Shown: in pieces, positions 55,525 through 64,000 of the stretch
How positions within the stretch are numbered: position 1 is the first letter of the stretch
Layout: each line of letters begins with the position of its first letter
DNA from: Runella sp. CRIBMP
Lineage (GTDB): Bacteria; Bacteroidota; Bacteroidia; Cytophagales; Spirosomataceae
Length of the DNA stretch: 64,000 nucleotides
NCBI RefSeq assembly: GCF_009905605.1
Contig: NZ_JAAAKZ010000005.1
Location: 62,001-126,000, forward strand
Direction: 5' to 3'
Position numbers and translations under genes: made by a program
Notes under the pieces: model-generated
Databases searched by the model: none
Told to the model about the DNA's origin: nothing
Seen by the model: only the letters and a program-made list of their open reading frames with translations

Positions 55525-56697
55525 ATGAAAAAACACTGTTCGTTGATTTTATTTTTCCTGATTTCATGGATTTTTACCACCGCACAGGTTCCTGGCTCGG
55601 TGGTTGCGTACAGTCCAGCGGCCTCGGGTTTGTACATCGGCTCACCGAGTATTTGTATTTTATCCAACGGTGATTATCTGGCATCTCACGATTTGTTTGG
55701 CCCGAAATCCAATGAGTTTGAACGTCCAAACTCCCGAATTTATCGCTCCAAGGACAAAGGCAAAACATGGACGCAGATTTCTGAAATCAACGGCCAATTT
55801 TGGTCAAAACTCTTTGTGCACGAAAAAGGGCTGTATTTCATGGGAACAAGCAAGCACCACGGCAACACCATCATCCGGAAATCTACCGACGGCGGCGTGA
55901 CTTGGACCGAACCCACCGACGGTGAAAACGGCCTACTTTTAGCGGGCGAATACCACTGCGCGCCCATGCCACTGATTGAACACAACAGCCGCCTCTGGCG
56001 CGCCATGGAAGATGCCATGGGCTCCGTCAAAAAATGGGGAAAACGCTACGGTGCTTTCATGATGTCTATCCCCTTGGGGGCCGACCCCATGAAGGCTGCC
56101 AACTGGACAAGCAGCAACGTATTGCGTTATGATTCGACCTTGCTTAACGGAAATTTTGGCGCTTGGATTGAAGGAAACGCCGTCGTTGACCCCACAGGAC
56201 AATTGTGGGATGTGCTGCGTGTAGATGATAAATCAACGTTAGAAGAAAAAGCCGCCTTCGTAAAAATCAGCGACGACGGCAAAACGGCCACGTTTGATTC
56301 TAACACAGGCTTTGTCAAATTCCCGGGCGGGAGCAAAAAATTCGGCATTCGGTACGACCCCAAATCCAAACTATACTGGACCATTGCCAATTATATTCCG
56401 CAGGAAATCAAAGCCGCTAATCCAGGCAAAAACCCCGCGAGTATTCGGAATACCCAGGCGCTTTTCAGTTCCGAAGATTTGCGTAATTGGGACTTACGAA
56501 TAATTTTATTACAACATCCCGAAATTATCAAACACGGCTTTCAGTACGTAGATTGGCTTTTTGAAGGCAAAGACATCATCTTCCTTTCTCGCACCGCCTT
56601 CGACGACGGCCAAGGCGGGGCCCACAACAACCACGACGCCAATTATCTCACTTTCCACCGAATCAAGAAATTTCGGAAGATTGGGGTGAAGGAATAA
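55525..56697 (+). CDS. Exported sialidase-like BNR-repeat protein
   Basis: The start at ATG 55525 gives the signal peptide 'MKKHCSLILFFLISWIF', cut near 'TTAQ'; a TTG at 55501 is in frame but less likely. The 390-residue product has Asp-box (BNR) motifs 'SKDKGKTW' and 'STDGGVTW', the mark of six-bladed sialidase propellers. An N-terminal Arg for substrate binding and 'EGKDIIFLSRTAFDDGQGGAHNNHD' (shown in part as 'FLSRTAFDDGQGG') suggest a glycoside-hydrolase-type surface protein. True sialidase activity cannot be claimed, because the arginine triad was not placed. A 41-codon reading frame continues past its stop in the same phase. Confidence 0.7.
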   Translation: MKKHCSLILFFLISWIFTTAQVPGSVVAYSPAASGLYIGSPSICILSNGDYLASHDLFGPKSNEFERPNSRIYRSKDKGKTWTQISEINGQFWSKLFVHEKGLYFMGTSKHHGNTIIRKSTDGGVTWTEPTDGENGLLLAGEYHCAPMPLIEHNSRLWRAMEDAMGSVKKWGKRYGAFMMSIPLGADPMKAANWTSSNVLRYDSTLLNGNFGAWIEGNAVVDPTGQLWDVLRVDDKSTLEEKAAFVKISDDGKTATFDSNTGFVKFPGGSKKFGIRYDPKSKLYWTIANYIPQEIKAANPGKNPASIRNTQALFSSEDLRNWDLRIILLQHPEIIKHGFQYVDWLFEGKDIIFLSRTAFDDGQGGAHNNHDANYLTFHRIKKFRKIGVKE

Positions 56698-56823
56698 AAA
56701 TTTGAAATCGTAAAAAATAACTGGCTACTATTTACATTATGGTCAATTCTGATGGCAATTATTGGGATGGCATTGGAACCTGTTATTCAAAATTTAATTC
56801 GTACTGGTGATATTGGCACTTAA
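56698..56823 (+). pseudogene. Possible remnant of a small membrane protein after the sialidase stop
   Basis: The frame after the stop at 56695-56697 stays open for 41 codons to TAA at 56821-56823. It encodes a hydrophobic stretch ('NNWLLFTLWSILMAIIG') with a polar tail. There is no start codon before the first ATG inside it, so it is either a lost-start remnant, a short peptide from the internal ATG, or chance. The call is weak. Confidence 0.15.
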
Positions 56824-56834
56824 CTTCTATAGCC

Positions 56835-59387
56835 CTACCGATACGTCACTGTCACGTAATAAAAACCACCGATTTGCGGACCGCCGAGGATGGAGAAATA
56901 ATAGCGGTTGAGGAGGTTGGTGCCGCCGAGTTTGAAATCCACTTTTTGTTTGGGTAAAGAATACGTAATCTGTCCGTCAAAAACGTTGATGGCAGGCACA
57001 TTGCCGTTGACCAAAAACGATTGGTAATAGAATTGGCTTTGGTGTTTGTAACTAAGTCCAAAACCGATATTTTTAAACAAATTGGCGTGGCTAACGGAGA
57101 CATTGGTCATCCATTTGGGGGTATTAAATCCATCTTCTAAGCCGTCATTTGCTTCTTTGCGGTCAAGTTGGGTGTAAGTAGCATTGGCCGCAACAAACCA
57201 CCCCTGCATAAACCGATACCGACCGCCAAGACTCGCCCCATAATTGCGAACAATGGTTTTGGAATTGGTCCAGAGGCGATAACGCTGCTGTTTAGACCGG
57301 TCGAGCATGATATAGCCCAGCGAGTCAAGCGTAGAAACATTCGGAATATTGGCTTCTACTTGCGCCATAAAATCTTGGTAGCGATTGTAATAAAAGTCGG
57401 CGTCAACAAACAAACGTTTCTGAAAAAACAGCCCTTTGTAGCCGATTTCTAAAGAACGAATAAACTCCGGACGGAGGTAGGTATACGTATTGCGTTGCAG
57501 AAGTCCGAGGTTGGATTTGACCAAACTGTCACGTTTGCTTACGCCCAACCTGTTCACGCCCGCATTTACTGCCGCCTGAAATGCATCAATCGACGTGCGT
57601 ATATATGAGTTTTCAAAAATCCCCTGCGACATTACCGGCAAGCCGCCTACGCGTTTGACCCCGCCGCTGTTAATGTTAGAAAAACCCTCAAAAATACTCG
57701 GAAAGCGATACCCGCTTTGGTAGGATGCCCGAAAATGGTGTTTTTGGCTTGGGGAATAAACTGCCGTAAAACGCGGATTAAGTTTGGTGGTAAAATAATC
57801 GGCTTTGTCGACGCGGAGCGTAGTCCCGAGTTTGAGCTTTTCACCAAAAAGTACCTTGGTGATTTGCACAAATCCACCCGTTTTTCCATACGTTAGATTT
57901 TGGCTATCACTGACTGGATTGATGAAATAATTTCCATCTGGCACAATGGCGTAGGTGCGGTGGTCAAAGCCCGCCAAGATTTCAATTCCCGTTTGTTTTC
58001 GCCATTTTTCAAGCCATTCTTCCGTCAGGTTCCATTGGCCTTCGGCATGGTACAGCTTGGCTTTGACCCGCAACGCCGCGCCTACGTCCCAGTTGTTGAT
58101 ATTCTGCAAACGAGCTAAACTGTTCGTAAAAGCCTCAGTGCCCGGCTGCGGGCGGCCAGCATCGGCAAAAGTACGGGCTTCAAGCAAAGCATCGGCCAAC
58201 GAAGACTGGTTTTGTACCTGCCGAAAACGCGCTTGAAAATCACTAAACCATTGGTTATCTGACTTATATCCACGGTCAATATTTTCTGCCATCGAGCGAA
58301 GATTGTAAGAATCTCCCGTATTTTCGGACGTAACATATGCCCGAACCTGAAACACCCGACCGCGCAGTTGAAAAGCGTGCTGTTGCAACAAATAGTTGAC
58401 TAACTGAAAGCGATTAGAGCGTTGATAGACATTATTGAGATAGGCAATCCGATACGTGTAGTTCAGTTCAACGGCTTTCGTAGGACGGAAATGCAGGCCC
58501 GCATCGGCCTTTAGGTTCTGAAAATGATAATCAACCACGTCCGATTCATGGTACCCCGTACGCGCCACGACAATGTTGCGGTTGGCCAAAGTCAGCGTGC
58601 GCCGATTGGCGGACTCATTGCCGTAGCCGCTTACGGGGTCGTAGGCGGGGTTATCAGCGCCCGTCAGTCCAGCCGAGGCATTGATGGTGGGCGATATATC
58701 AGTGCGGTCGGTGGCTTGCCAATCGTAACCTTTGGTAAACGTCCCGTTGATTTTAAACGCCCAACGGTCGTTCCAAGCGTGGGCGTAACGCAGATTGCTT
58801 TCGTTGAACAATTTGGCCGTTATCGCCTTATCATTCAGGTGATTTACCCCTAATTTTTGCTGAAAACTCAACCCCAAATGTTCAAAAGGATTTTTGGTTT
58901 GGAAATTTGCCAAGCCGTTGATGGCGTTCATTCCATACAACGCCGAGGCTGTTCCGGGAATAATTTCAACGCTCAGAATATCCAAATCGCTCGGCCCGAG
59001 GGCATTGCCGACTGGCGCGCCAATGTGCGGTGACTGGTTATCAATTCCGTCAATGAGCTGGGCAAAGCGCACGTTTGTGGTATTGGCAAAACCTCTGGTA
59101 TTAAGCACTTTAAACCCTAAACTCGGCACAATCAAATGAACACCTTTGATGTTTTCGAGGGCATCAAAAAACGACGGTTGTGCCGAACGACGAAAATCCT
59201 GCATCGTCACTTTCTCAATACTTACGGGCGATTTCAGCAGGCTTTCTTGCAAACGCGAAGCCGAAATAACCACTTCGTCTAACCGAAAAATACGGTTTTG
59301 TAGAGAGGTGGTATCTTGCGTCTGCGCGCCAACGCTTAACGAGGATACCAAAATTCCAATAAACGTTATGAACCGCCCAAGTCTCAT
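56835..59387 (-). CDS. TonB-dependent outer-membrane receptor
   Basis: The 850-residue protein has a signal peptide (1-21, 'LSVGAQ') and a TonB box-like 'LDEVVISASR'. The plug shows 'FFDALENIKGVHL', 'VLNTRGFAN' and 'VEIIPGTASALYGMNAINGLAN'. The barrel fills the rest and ends with 'FYYVTVTYR'. It lacks the SusC-type N-terminal domain and has no SusD partner, so it looks like a siderophore, vitamin or metal receptor rather than a SusC protein. Its promoter lies inside a large perfect inverted repeat, which suggests tight repression. The substrate is unknown. Confidence 0.9.
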   Translation of the reverse strand: MRLGRFITFIGILVSSLSVGAQTQDTTSLQNRIFRLDEVVISASRLQESLLKSPVSIEKVTMQDFRRSAQPSFFDALENIKGVHLIVPSLGFKVLNTRGFANTTNVRFAQLIDGIDNQSPHIGAPVGNALGPSDLDILSVEIIPGTASALYGMNAINGLANFQTKNPFEHLGLSFQQKLGVNHLNDKAITAKLFNESNLRYAHAWNDRWAFKINGTFTKGYDWQATDRTDISPTINASAGLTGADNPAYDPVSGYGNESANRRTLTLANRNIVVARTGYHESDVVDYHFQNLKADAGLHFRPTKAVELNYTYRIAYLNNVYQRSNRFQLVNYLLQQHAFQLRGRVFQVRAYVTSENTGDSYNLRSMAENIDRGYKSDNQWFSDFQARFRQVQNQSSLADALLEARTFADAGRPQPGTEAFTNSLARLQNINNWDVGAALRVKAKLYHAEGQWNLTEEWLEKWRKQTGIEILAGFDHRTYAIVPDGNYFINPVSDSQNLTYGKTGGFVQITKVLFGEKLKLGTTLRVDKADYFTTKLNPRFTAVYSPSQKHHFRASYQSGYRFPSIFEGFSNINSGGVKRVGGLPVMSQGIFENSYIRTSIDAFQAAVNAGVNRLGVSKRDSLVKSNLGLLQRNTYTYLRPEFIRSLEIGYKGLFFQKRLFVDADFYYNRYQDFMAQVEANIPNVSTLDSLGYIMLDRSKQQRYRLWTNSKTIVRNYGASLGGRYRFMQGWFVAANATYTQLDRKEANDGLEDGFNTPKWMTNVSVSHANLFKNIGFGLSYKHQSQFYYQSFLVNGNVPAINVFDGQITYSLPKQKVDFKLGGTNLLNRYYFSILGGPQIGGFYYVTVTYR

Positions 59388-59430
59388 TCAGAAAAGCGTT
59401 ATTTTTTCAAAGATATAACGCTTTTCTGAA
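59387..59430 (-). promoter_or_regulatory. 44-bp perfect inverted repeat over the TonB receptor promoter
   Basis: TTCAGAAAAGCGTTAT (59387-59402) faces its exact complement at 59415-59430 across a 12-base centre. The centre and arm together hold the -7 element, and one arm reaches the first base of the start codon (59387). A dimeric repressor on this site would block the promoter fully. As RNA it could also form a hairpin over the start codon, but no T-run follows, so a terminator for the ABC gene upstream is not supported. Confidence 0.65.
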
Positions 59431-59438
59431 AAGGCAAA
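59408..59438 (-). promoter_or_regulatory. TonB receptor promoter
   Basis: On the minus strand TTTG (59438-59435), 19 bases, then TATCTTTG (59415-59408) is an exact match to the consensus. The start codon is only 20 bases beyond the -7 element, so the leader is very short. Confidence 0.75.
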
Positions 59439-59450
59439 ATCAAAACACGA

Positions 59451-61274
59451 TTACAAATATCCCCTAGCCTGCAATTGAAACAGTTCGGCGTAGCGTCCTT
59501 TTTTTTCCATCAAATTTTCATGACTTCCCGACTCGATGAGCTGGCCGTTTTCAATCACGATGATACGGTCGGCCATGCGAACGGTAGAAAAACGATGCGA
59601 AATCAAAAGCGCCATTTTCCCTTTGGTCAACTCCGCAAACCGCTGAAAAACTTCATATTCGGCGCGGGCATCAAGAGATGCGGTAGGTTCGTCCAAAATC
59701 AACAATTCAGAATCTCTCATGTAGGCCCGGGCAAGGGCGATTTTTTGCCATTCTCCCCCCGAAAGCTCCACGCCCCCGTTGAAATGCCGCCCTAACACCT
59801 GCTGCAAACCGTCAGGAAAGCGTTTAATTAGCGCCGACGCCAAGCTGCGGTCGGCCGCTGTTGCAATTCGGTCAAGGTTGTTGAGTTCGTTAATATCTCC
59901 CACCGCAATGTTGCTCTGGGCTGTCATCATTAAACGGATGTAATCCTGAAAAATAACCCCAATGTGGTGCTGTAATTCTCCTAATTCATACTCCCGCAAA
60001 TCGCGCCCTTCGAGCAAAATACGCCCTTCGGTGGGGTCATATAAGCGGGTGAGCAACTTAACGAGCGTTGTTTTTCCTGCCCCATTTTCCCCTACAATTG
60101 CCAATTTTTCGCCCGCTTTCAACGTAAAATTAAGGTTTTGAAAAACCCATCTTTCAGCACCTGGATACCTAAAACTGACGTTTTCGAATACAAACCCTTT
60201 TTGGATATTAGAAGGAAATGGAAGCGGTTTGGGAGGAGAAATCACTTCGGGTTGTAAGTCAAAAAACTCAAAGAAATCTCGTAGGTACAAAGTCCCCTGC
60301 GAGATGGTCGTAAACCGGTTAAGAATACCTTCAAGGGACGCTTTCAACTGCCTAAACGAGCCCGCCAAAAACGTCAAACTTCCAATCGTAATGGCTCCCT
60401 TGATGGTTTCAATCCCGATAAAAGCGTAGGCTCCGTAATAACCCGCCGTACCAATGGCCGCCAACAGCGCCCCCCAAACCGCCCGCCGAATGGCTAACTT
60501 TCTGTTTTGCAAGTAGTAAGCCGTTGATAATTCGCGAAAACGTTCCGTCAAAAACCCCGAAAGACTAAACAATTTTACTTCTTTCGCATTGACATTGCTC
60601 GCTCCAATGTAACGTATATAGTCCAATTCGCGGCGTTGGGGCGTCCATTGATAAGACAGTGCATAACTCTGCGAATTGAAATAAAACTCCCCAAAAAAGC
60701 CCGGAATAATACTTAACACTAAAATCAAAATCAACCATGGGCTAAACACCGCCAAACCTGCGGCCAGAAAACCAATGGTAATTATATCCTGCACCTGCGC
60801 CAAAGTCTGAGCCAACAACGCCGTCCGCCCTACGGTCTGTTGACGGGCGCGTTCGAGCTTGTCGTAAAAAACAGGCTCTTCAAATTGGGTCAAATCGAGC
60901 GTTGCCGCGTGTTGCATGATTTGAATCGACGACCGATTGGCGTGCAAATCGCCCAAAAGTCCATCCAATAGCCCTGTTATACGGTTCAGAACATCGGAGC
61001 TCATCGCCAACGCCAATTCCATCCCAATCAACACCAACAAATGTCGAGTATCAGTAGAGTGGTTATTAATAAGCAAAACCACTTCATCAATGATTAACTT
61101 TCCCAAATACAGCGTCAAAAACGGAATCACCGACCGAATGAGTCGTAAGCCCACATTGGTCGCCGTCATCCACGGCTGCGTATGCCAAATTTCTTTTAAA
61201 AACAGTGGTAAGTATTTGAGTGCCTGTATTCTGGCTTTGATGGTAGGGAGTTGATGTTTATTTTTTTGAGCCAT
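59451..61274 (-). CDS. ABC exporter, fused permease and ATPase
   Basis: The 607-residue protein has six membrane helices (about 45-330), followed by an ATPase with Walker A 'GENGAGKTT', signature 'LSGGEWQKIALARAY', Walker B 'LLILDEPTASLD' with a normal catalytic Glu, and H-loop 'LISHRFSTVRMAD'. 'IRLMMTAQSNIAVGDI' and the early 'KYLPLFLKEIW' resemble peptide or lipid exporter half-transporters found next to lantibiotic or bacteriocin genes, but none is here. It would work as a homodimer. The gene ends 13 bases before the TonB receptor promoter on the same strand. Confidence 0.85.
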   Translation of the reverse strand: MAQKNKHQLPTIKARIQALKYLPLFLKEIWHTQPWMTATNVGLRLIRSVIPFLTLYLGKLIIDEVVLLINNHSTDTRHLLVLIGMELALAMSSDVLNRITGLLDGLLGDLHANRSSIQIMQHAATLDLTQFEEPVFYDKLERARQQTVGRTALLAQTLAQVQDIITIGFLAAGLAVFSPWLILILVLSIIPGFFGEFYFNSQSYALSYQWTPQRRELDYIRYIGASNVNAKEVKLFSLSGFLTERFRELSTAYYLQNRKLAIRRAVWGALLAAIGTAGYYGAYAFIGIETIKGAITIGSLTFLAGSFRQLKASLEGILNRFTTISQGTLYLRDFFEFFDLQPEVISPPKPLPFPSNIQKGFVFENVSFRYPGAERWVFQNLNFTLKAGEKLAIVGENGAGKTTLVKLLTRLYDPTEGRILLEGRDLREYELGELQHHIGVIFQDYIRLMMTAQSNIAVGDINELNNLDRIATAADRSLASALIKRFPDGLQQVLGRHFNGGVELSGGEWQKIALARAYMRDSELLILDEPTASLDARAEYEVFQRFAELTKGKMALLISHRFSTVRMADRIIVIENGQLIESGSHENLMEKKGRYAELFQLQARGYL

Positions 61275-61451
61275 TGTAGGTGATTTTCAATTGCCAAGGG
61301 GCAAATGTTGACTTTACAGAAACAGAAACCCGTCGCATTTAGTGCCGAAAAATAAACGGGCCTCTTAACGAACAGGTTATCTGAATTACTTTAGTAAAAA
61401 AATTAGAAAGAAACGTATAAAACAAGAAGCCCTCTACGCTTTGGGAAATCA

Positions 61452-62555
61452 ATGGGCGCAGAGGCACAAGCCATGGATACCAAAACTTATCAACTATTCT
61501 TTGTCAAAGACCTCGCGGATTTTTCCGATGGCACCCTCTTTGAGTTAGAAAATCAACTCTACAGCCACGCACAAATTAGCAAAGCCTCCAATGAACGCAT
61601 GAGGGACATTGCCGATTGGGAATATGAAACCAAAGGTTATTTATTGCCCGACCGGGGCGACGGTGTTCAAGCAATTCTGCCCGAAGAAAAAGTCATCGCT
61701 TGCGCCCCCTTTTCTCAAAATTTCTCTCCCCTCAAAGGACGAATTCAGGTAACAAAAGCCACCACCAAAAGTGTACGGTTTCCCGATGCCCCCGCCCCGT
61801 CCAACGCTCCGGTGGGGATAGTGACCCGCAATCAAGTTTCTGTTTTTCAGAACATCCATTTTCAGCGGCTCCTCATTGAACTGAATTCTGAGCCTTTTGA
61901 AATAGAACAAATCAGCGTTTTCCATAAAGTAAAGGGCCTTGAAGTAGAATGTTATTATGCTCCCAATCCAAAAAACGAAAATGGAAAATGGATCATTAGC
62001 TGTGAATTCAGCCACATTATGTTTGGCTTTTACGAAGTCCAGGTTCAATTTACCAACGGCTGGTATTACAGCATCGACCTCATCAAACATTATCCCGAAG
62101 AAGTAAAAGAAAAGTACCCTTTTTCGGATCAATTTTCCGCCATCTCGGGCCAACGCGCCGTTTTTACGCCGATTCCTGAAATTGGGTTCGACCTTTCCAA
62201 GTATGATTTATCCAACCATTCCAACACTGTGATGAGCACCAACGAATTAGGTTTCAGCGATGAGCTATTAAATGATGCCATGGAATTGAGCATCGAATGG
62301 GGCGAGAATTACCGCAAGCCCATTTATGAACGATTACGCAAAAAATATCCCCACATCACCGCCGAGCAGGCCGAAAAAATTCAAAGACACTGTCGTGAAG
62401 CAGAATCGTACATCTACGCCATGGGCGAAAAAGAACTCAACGGCGACATTACAGAGGCCGACATTGTGCCCCTTGCCCAACGAAAATACCCGTGGGTGAA
62501 CGCCCGGCATTGGTATCGGCTGAAAAATATCGCGATGTATTACGCCCGAAAATGA
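61452..62555 (+). CDS. Uncharacterised protein of 367 residues
   Basis: I do not recognise this protein. The start may be ATG 61452 or ATG 61473 ('MDTKTYQLFFVKDLADFSD'), which seems the more natural one. It has no signal peptide or membrane segment. The middle (about 120-210) is beta-rich ('WIISCEFSHIMFGFYEVQVQF'-like, shown in part) and the last 100 residues are helical with many Glu, Lys and Arg ('EWGENYRKPIYERLRKKYPH', 'ITEADIVPLAQRKYPWVN'). The C-terminal part looks like a small helical domain for protein or nucleic-acid contact. It stands alone on the plus strand. Confidence 0.5.
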   Translation: MGAEAQAMDTKTYQLFFVKDLADFSDGTLFELENQLYSHAQISKASNERMRDIADWEYETKGYLLPDRGDGVQAILPEEKVIACAPFSQNFSPLKGRIQVTKATTKSVRFPDAPAPSNAPVGIVTRNQVSVFQNIHFQRLLIELNSEPFEIEQISVFHKVKGLEVECYYAPNPKNENGKWIISCEFSHIMFGFYEVQVQFTNGWYYSIDLIKHYPEEVKEKYPFSDQFSAISGQRAVFTPIPEIGFDLSKYDLSNHSNTVMSTNELGFSDELLNDAMELSIEWGENYRKPIYERLRKKYPHITAEQAEKIQRHCREAESYIYAMGEKELNGDITEADIVPLAQRKYPWVNARHWYRLKNIAMYYARK

Positions 62556-62664
62556 TATTCCTATCCACGTCTCCCAGAAGCTATACACCAAACACATTAT
62601 AATCCCCAAACATTTTGCTTTAACAGTTAATTGTTCAAACGACATTTTATAAATCCGGATACTT

Positions 62665-64000
62665 ATGAAAAAATACCTTTGGGGACTGGGTGGGTTGGCG
62701 CTGGCCGGCTCTTTGTTGGCAACTTATCAAAACGACAACCCAAGTCGCGGGGCTCAAACGACCCTCGACAGTGTATACGCTACCCTCACGCAGGAACAAA
62801 AACATGAATTGAAATACGCCGTGGGGGCCTTGGAAGTGGCCGACGGGTTGGAAGCCAATCTGTTTGCTTCAGAACCGATGATTACCAATCCGACCAACAT
62901 CGACATCGACCACAAAGGTCGAATCTGGGTGTTGGAGGCCTACAACTACCGTCCGCACATTACAGGAAATGCTACCCACAAAGAAGGCGACCGCATCATG
63001 ATTCTGGAAGATACCAACGGCGACGGCAAAGCCGACGCCAGCAAGGTGTTTTATCAGGGGCCCGAAGTCAACGCGCCCTTGGGGATTTTGGTGATGGGCA
63101 ACCGCGTGTTGGTTTCGCAAAGCCCGTACGTGTGGTTGTTTACGGACGAAAACGGGGACGACAAAGCCGACAAAAAAGAAATCATCTTTCAAGGAGTTAA
63201 AGGCGAGCAGCACGACCACGGAATGCACGCTTTCACCTTTGGGCACGACGGTAAACTATATTTTAACTTCGGAAACGAAGGCAATCAGCTACTCGACGGC
63301 AAAGGCCAACCCGTGCTGGACCAAGACGGACAGCCTATTGACCGCAAAAAATACAAGCAGGGAATGGTGTTTCGATGCGACCAAGACTTCAAAAATGTAG
63401 AGGTATTGGGACATAACTTCCGTAACAACTACGAAGTAGCCGTAGACAGCTACGGCACCATGTGGCAGTCAGACAACGACGACGACGGCAACAAAGGGGT
63501 GCGTATCAACTACGTAATGGAATACGGCAACTACGGCTACACCGACGAAATGACGGGTGCAAGCTGGAGCGCCAACCGGACCAACATCGAATCAGAAATC
63601 CCGCTGCGCCACTGGCACTTGAATGACCCCGGCGCCATCCCCAACCTGCTCCAAACGGGTGCGGGCTCGCCCACGGGCATGTTGATTTACGAAGGAGACA
63701 TGCTGCCCAAAGTATTTCAAAACCAGATGATTCACTGCGATGCAGGCCCCAACGTGGTTCGCTCATATCCCGTTGAAAAAAATGGCGCTGGTTTCAAAGC
63801 CAGCATCGTAAATGTACTCTACGGAAAGCGCAATCAGTGGTTTCGCCCGTCGGATGTGTGCGTAGCCCCTGATGGTTCACTCTTTGCCGCCGACTGGTAC
63901 GATCCAGGCGTGGGCGGCCACCAAGCGGGAGATTTGAACCGAGGCCGCATTTACCGCGTAGCACCTGCCAATACGGCTTACAAAGTGCCTACGTCGGATT
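62665..64000 (+). CDS. Exported membrane-bound dehydrogenase-like beta-propeller protein (N-terminal part)
   Basis: The frame is open from ATG 62665 to the right edge, so about 445 N-terminal residues are visible. A signal peptide ('MKKYLWGLGGLALAGSLLATY') is followed by a beta-propeller of the PVC-type/membrane-bound dehydrogenase family (TIGR02604-like): 'NPTNIDIDHKGRIWVLEAYN', 'APLGILVMGNRVLVS' and 'GMHAFTFGHDGKLYFNFGNE'. The pieces 'EDTNGDGKAD' and 'DENGDDKAD' look like calcium-binding loops. Relatives often end with a cytochrome c domain, which would lie past the window. It would oxidise a sugar or similar compound in the periplasm. Confidence 0.75.
   Translation, partial: MKKYLWGLGGLALAGSLLATYQNDNPSRGAQTTLDSVYATLTQEQKHELKYAVGALEVADGLEANLFASEPMITNPTNIDIDHKGRIWVLEAYNYRPHITGNATHKEGDRIMILEDTNGDGKADASKVFYQGPEVNAPLGILVMGNRVLVSQSPYVWLFTDENGDDKADKKEIIFQGVKGEQHDHGMHAFTFGHDGKLYFNFGNEGNQLLDGKGQPVLDQDGQPIDRKKYKQGMVFRCDQDFKNVEVLGHNFRNNYEVAVDSYGTMWQSDNDDDGNKGVRINYVMEYGNYGYTDEMTGASWSANRTNIESEIPLRHWHLNDPGAIPNLLQTGAGSPTGMLIYEGDMLPKVFQNQMIHCDAGPNVVRSYPVEKNGAGFKASIVNVLYGKRNQWFRPSDVCVAPDGSLFAADWYDPGVGGHQAGDLNRGRIYRVAPANTAYKVPTSD

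Noticed and set aside
1-64000. tRNA or rRNA genes
   Set aside because: No stretch showed a tRNA-like cloverleaf with T-loop GGTTCGA sequence or rRNA core sequence on reading both strands.

Overview
The window looks like chromosomal DNA of a Bacteroidota member, most likely a Cytophagales/Spirosomaceae organism of the Runella–Dyadobacter–Spirosoma kind (inferred). The signs are SusC/SusD outer-membrane pairs, a type IX secretion C-terminal domain on an amylase, promoters of the TTTG-N19-TAnnTTTG type, no obvious Shine–Dalgarno sequences, AddAB-type recombination genes and an adenosylcobalamin methylmalonyl-CoA mutase pair. No rRNA, tRNA, insertion sequence or CRISPR array was seen.

Layout. 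1-2.6 kb: tail of a 23S pseudouridine synthase gene and a secreted protein with YadA-head-like repeats. 3.2-9.1 kb (minus): aroQ plus a class V aminotransferase, then an RND efflux pump (permease and adaptor, no outer-membrane channel). 9.4-14.3 kb (minus): a SusC/SusD/lipoprotein operon of unknown substrate. 14.6-23 kb: addB (+), an exported M14 carboxypeptidase (+) and addA (-). 23-29 kb (+): GNAT acetyltransferase, exported CarboxypepD_reg-like protein, ABC exporter with a degenerate Walker B, MerR regulator coupled to a large uncharacterised exported protein. 29-43 kb (minus): a starch/maltodextrin utilisation locus with SusC, SusD, SusE, esterase, two GH13 enzymes (one with a T9SS sorting domain) and, upstream, a membrane AraC-type regulator carrying two starch-binding-like modules. 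43-46 kb (minus): thyA and a two-gene AAA ATPase/HNH nuclease module resembling the Septu (PtuAB) anti-phage system. 46-49.5 kb (minus): methylmalonyl-CoA mutase subunits. 49.9-56.7 kb: dnaA, FemAB-like protein, kbp, 2-hydroxyacid dehydrogenase, GNAT, class A beta-lactamase-like hydrolase, sialidase-like protein. 56.8-64 kb: TonB-dependent receptor with a striking operator-like repeat over its promoter, ABC exporter, unknown protein, and the start of a large exported beta-propeller dehydrogenase-like protein.

How the genes work together. In the starch locus SusD/SusE would capture glucan at the surface, SusC import oligosaccharides, the T9SS-exported amylase cut polymer outside and the SusA-like enzyme finish digestion in the periplasm. 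The membrane regulator would sense glucan and switch on susC: the susC promoter has a good -7 element but no -33, and an 11-bp direct repeat lies where the -33 should be, as expected of an AraC-type activator site. AddA and AddB form the double-strand-break resection complex although carried on opposite strands. The best candidates for undescribed biology are the starch sensor with its repeats, the PtuAB-like pair, the 16-bp perfect inverted repeat that brackets the -7 element and reaches the start codon of the TonB receptor, and the unknown exported protein at 27.2-29.2 kb.
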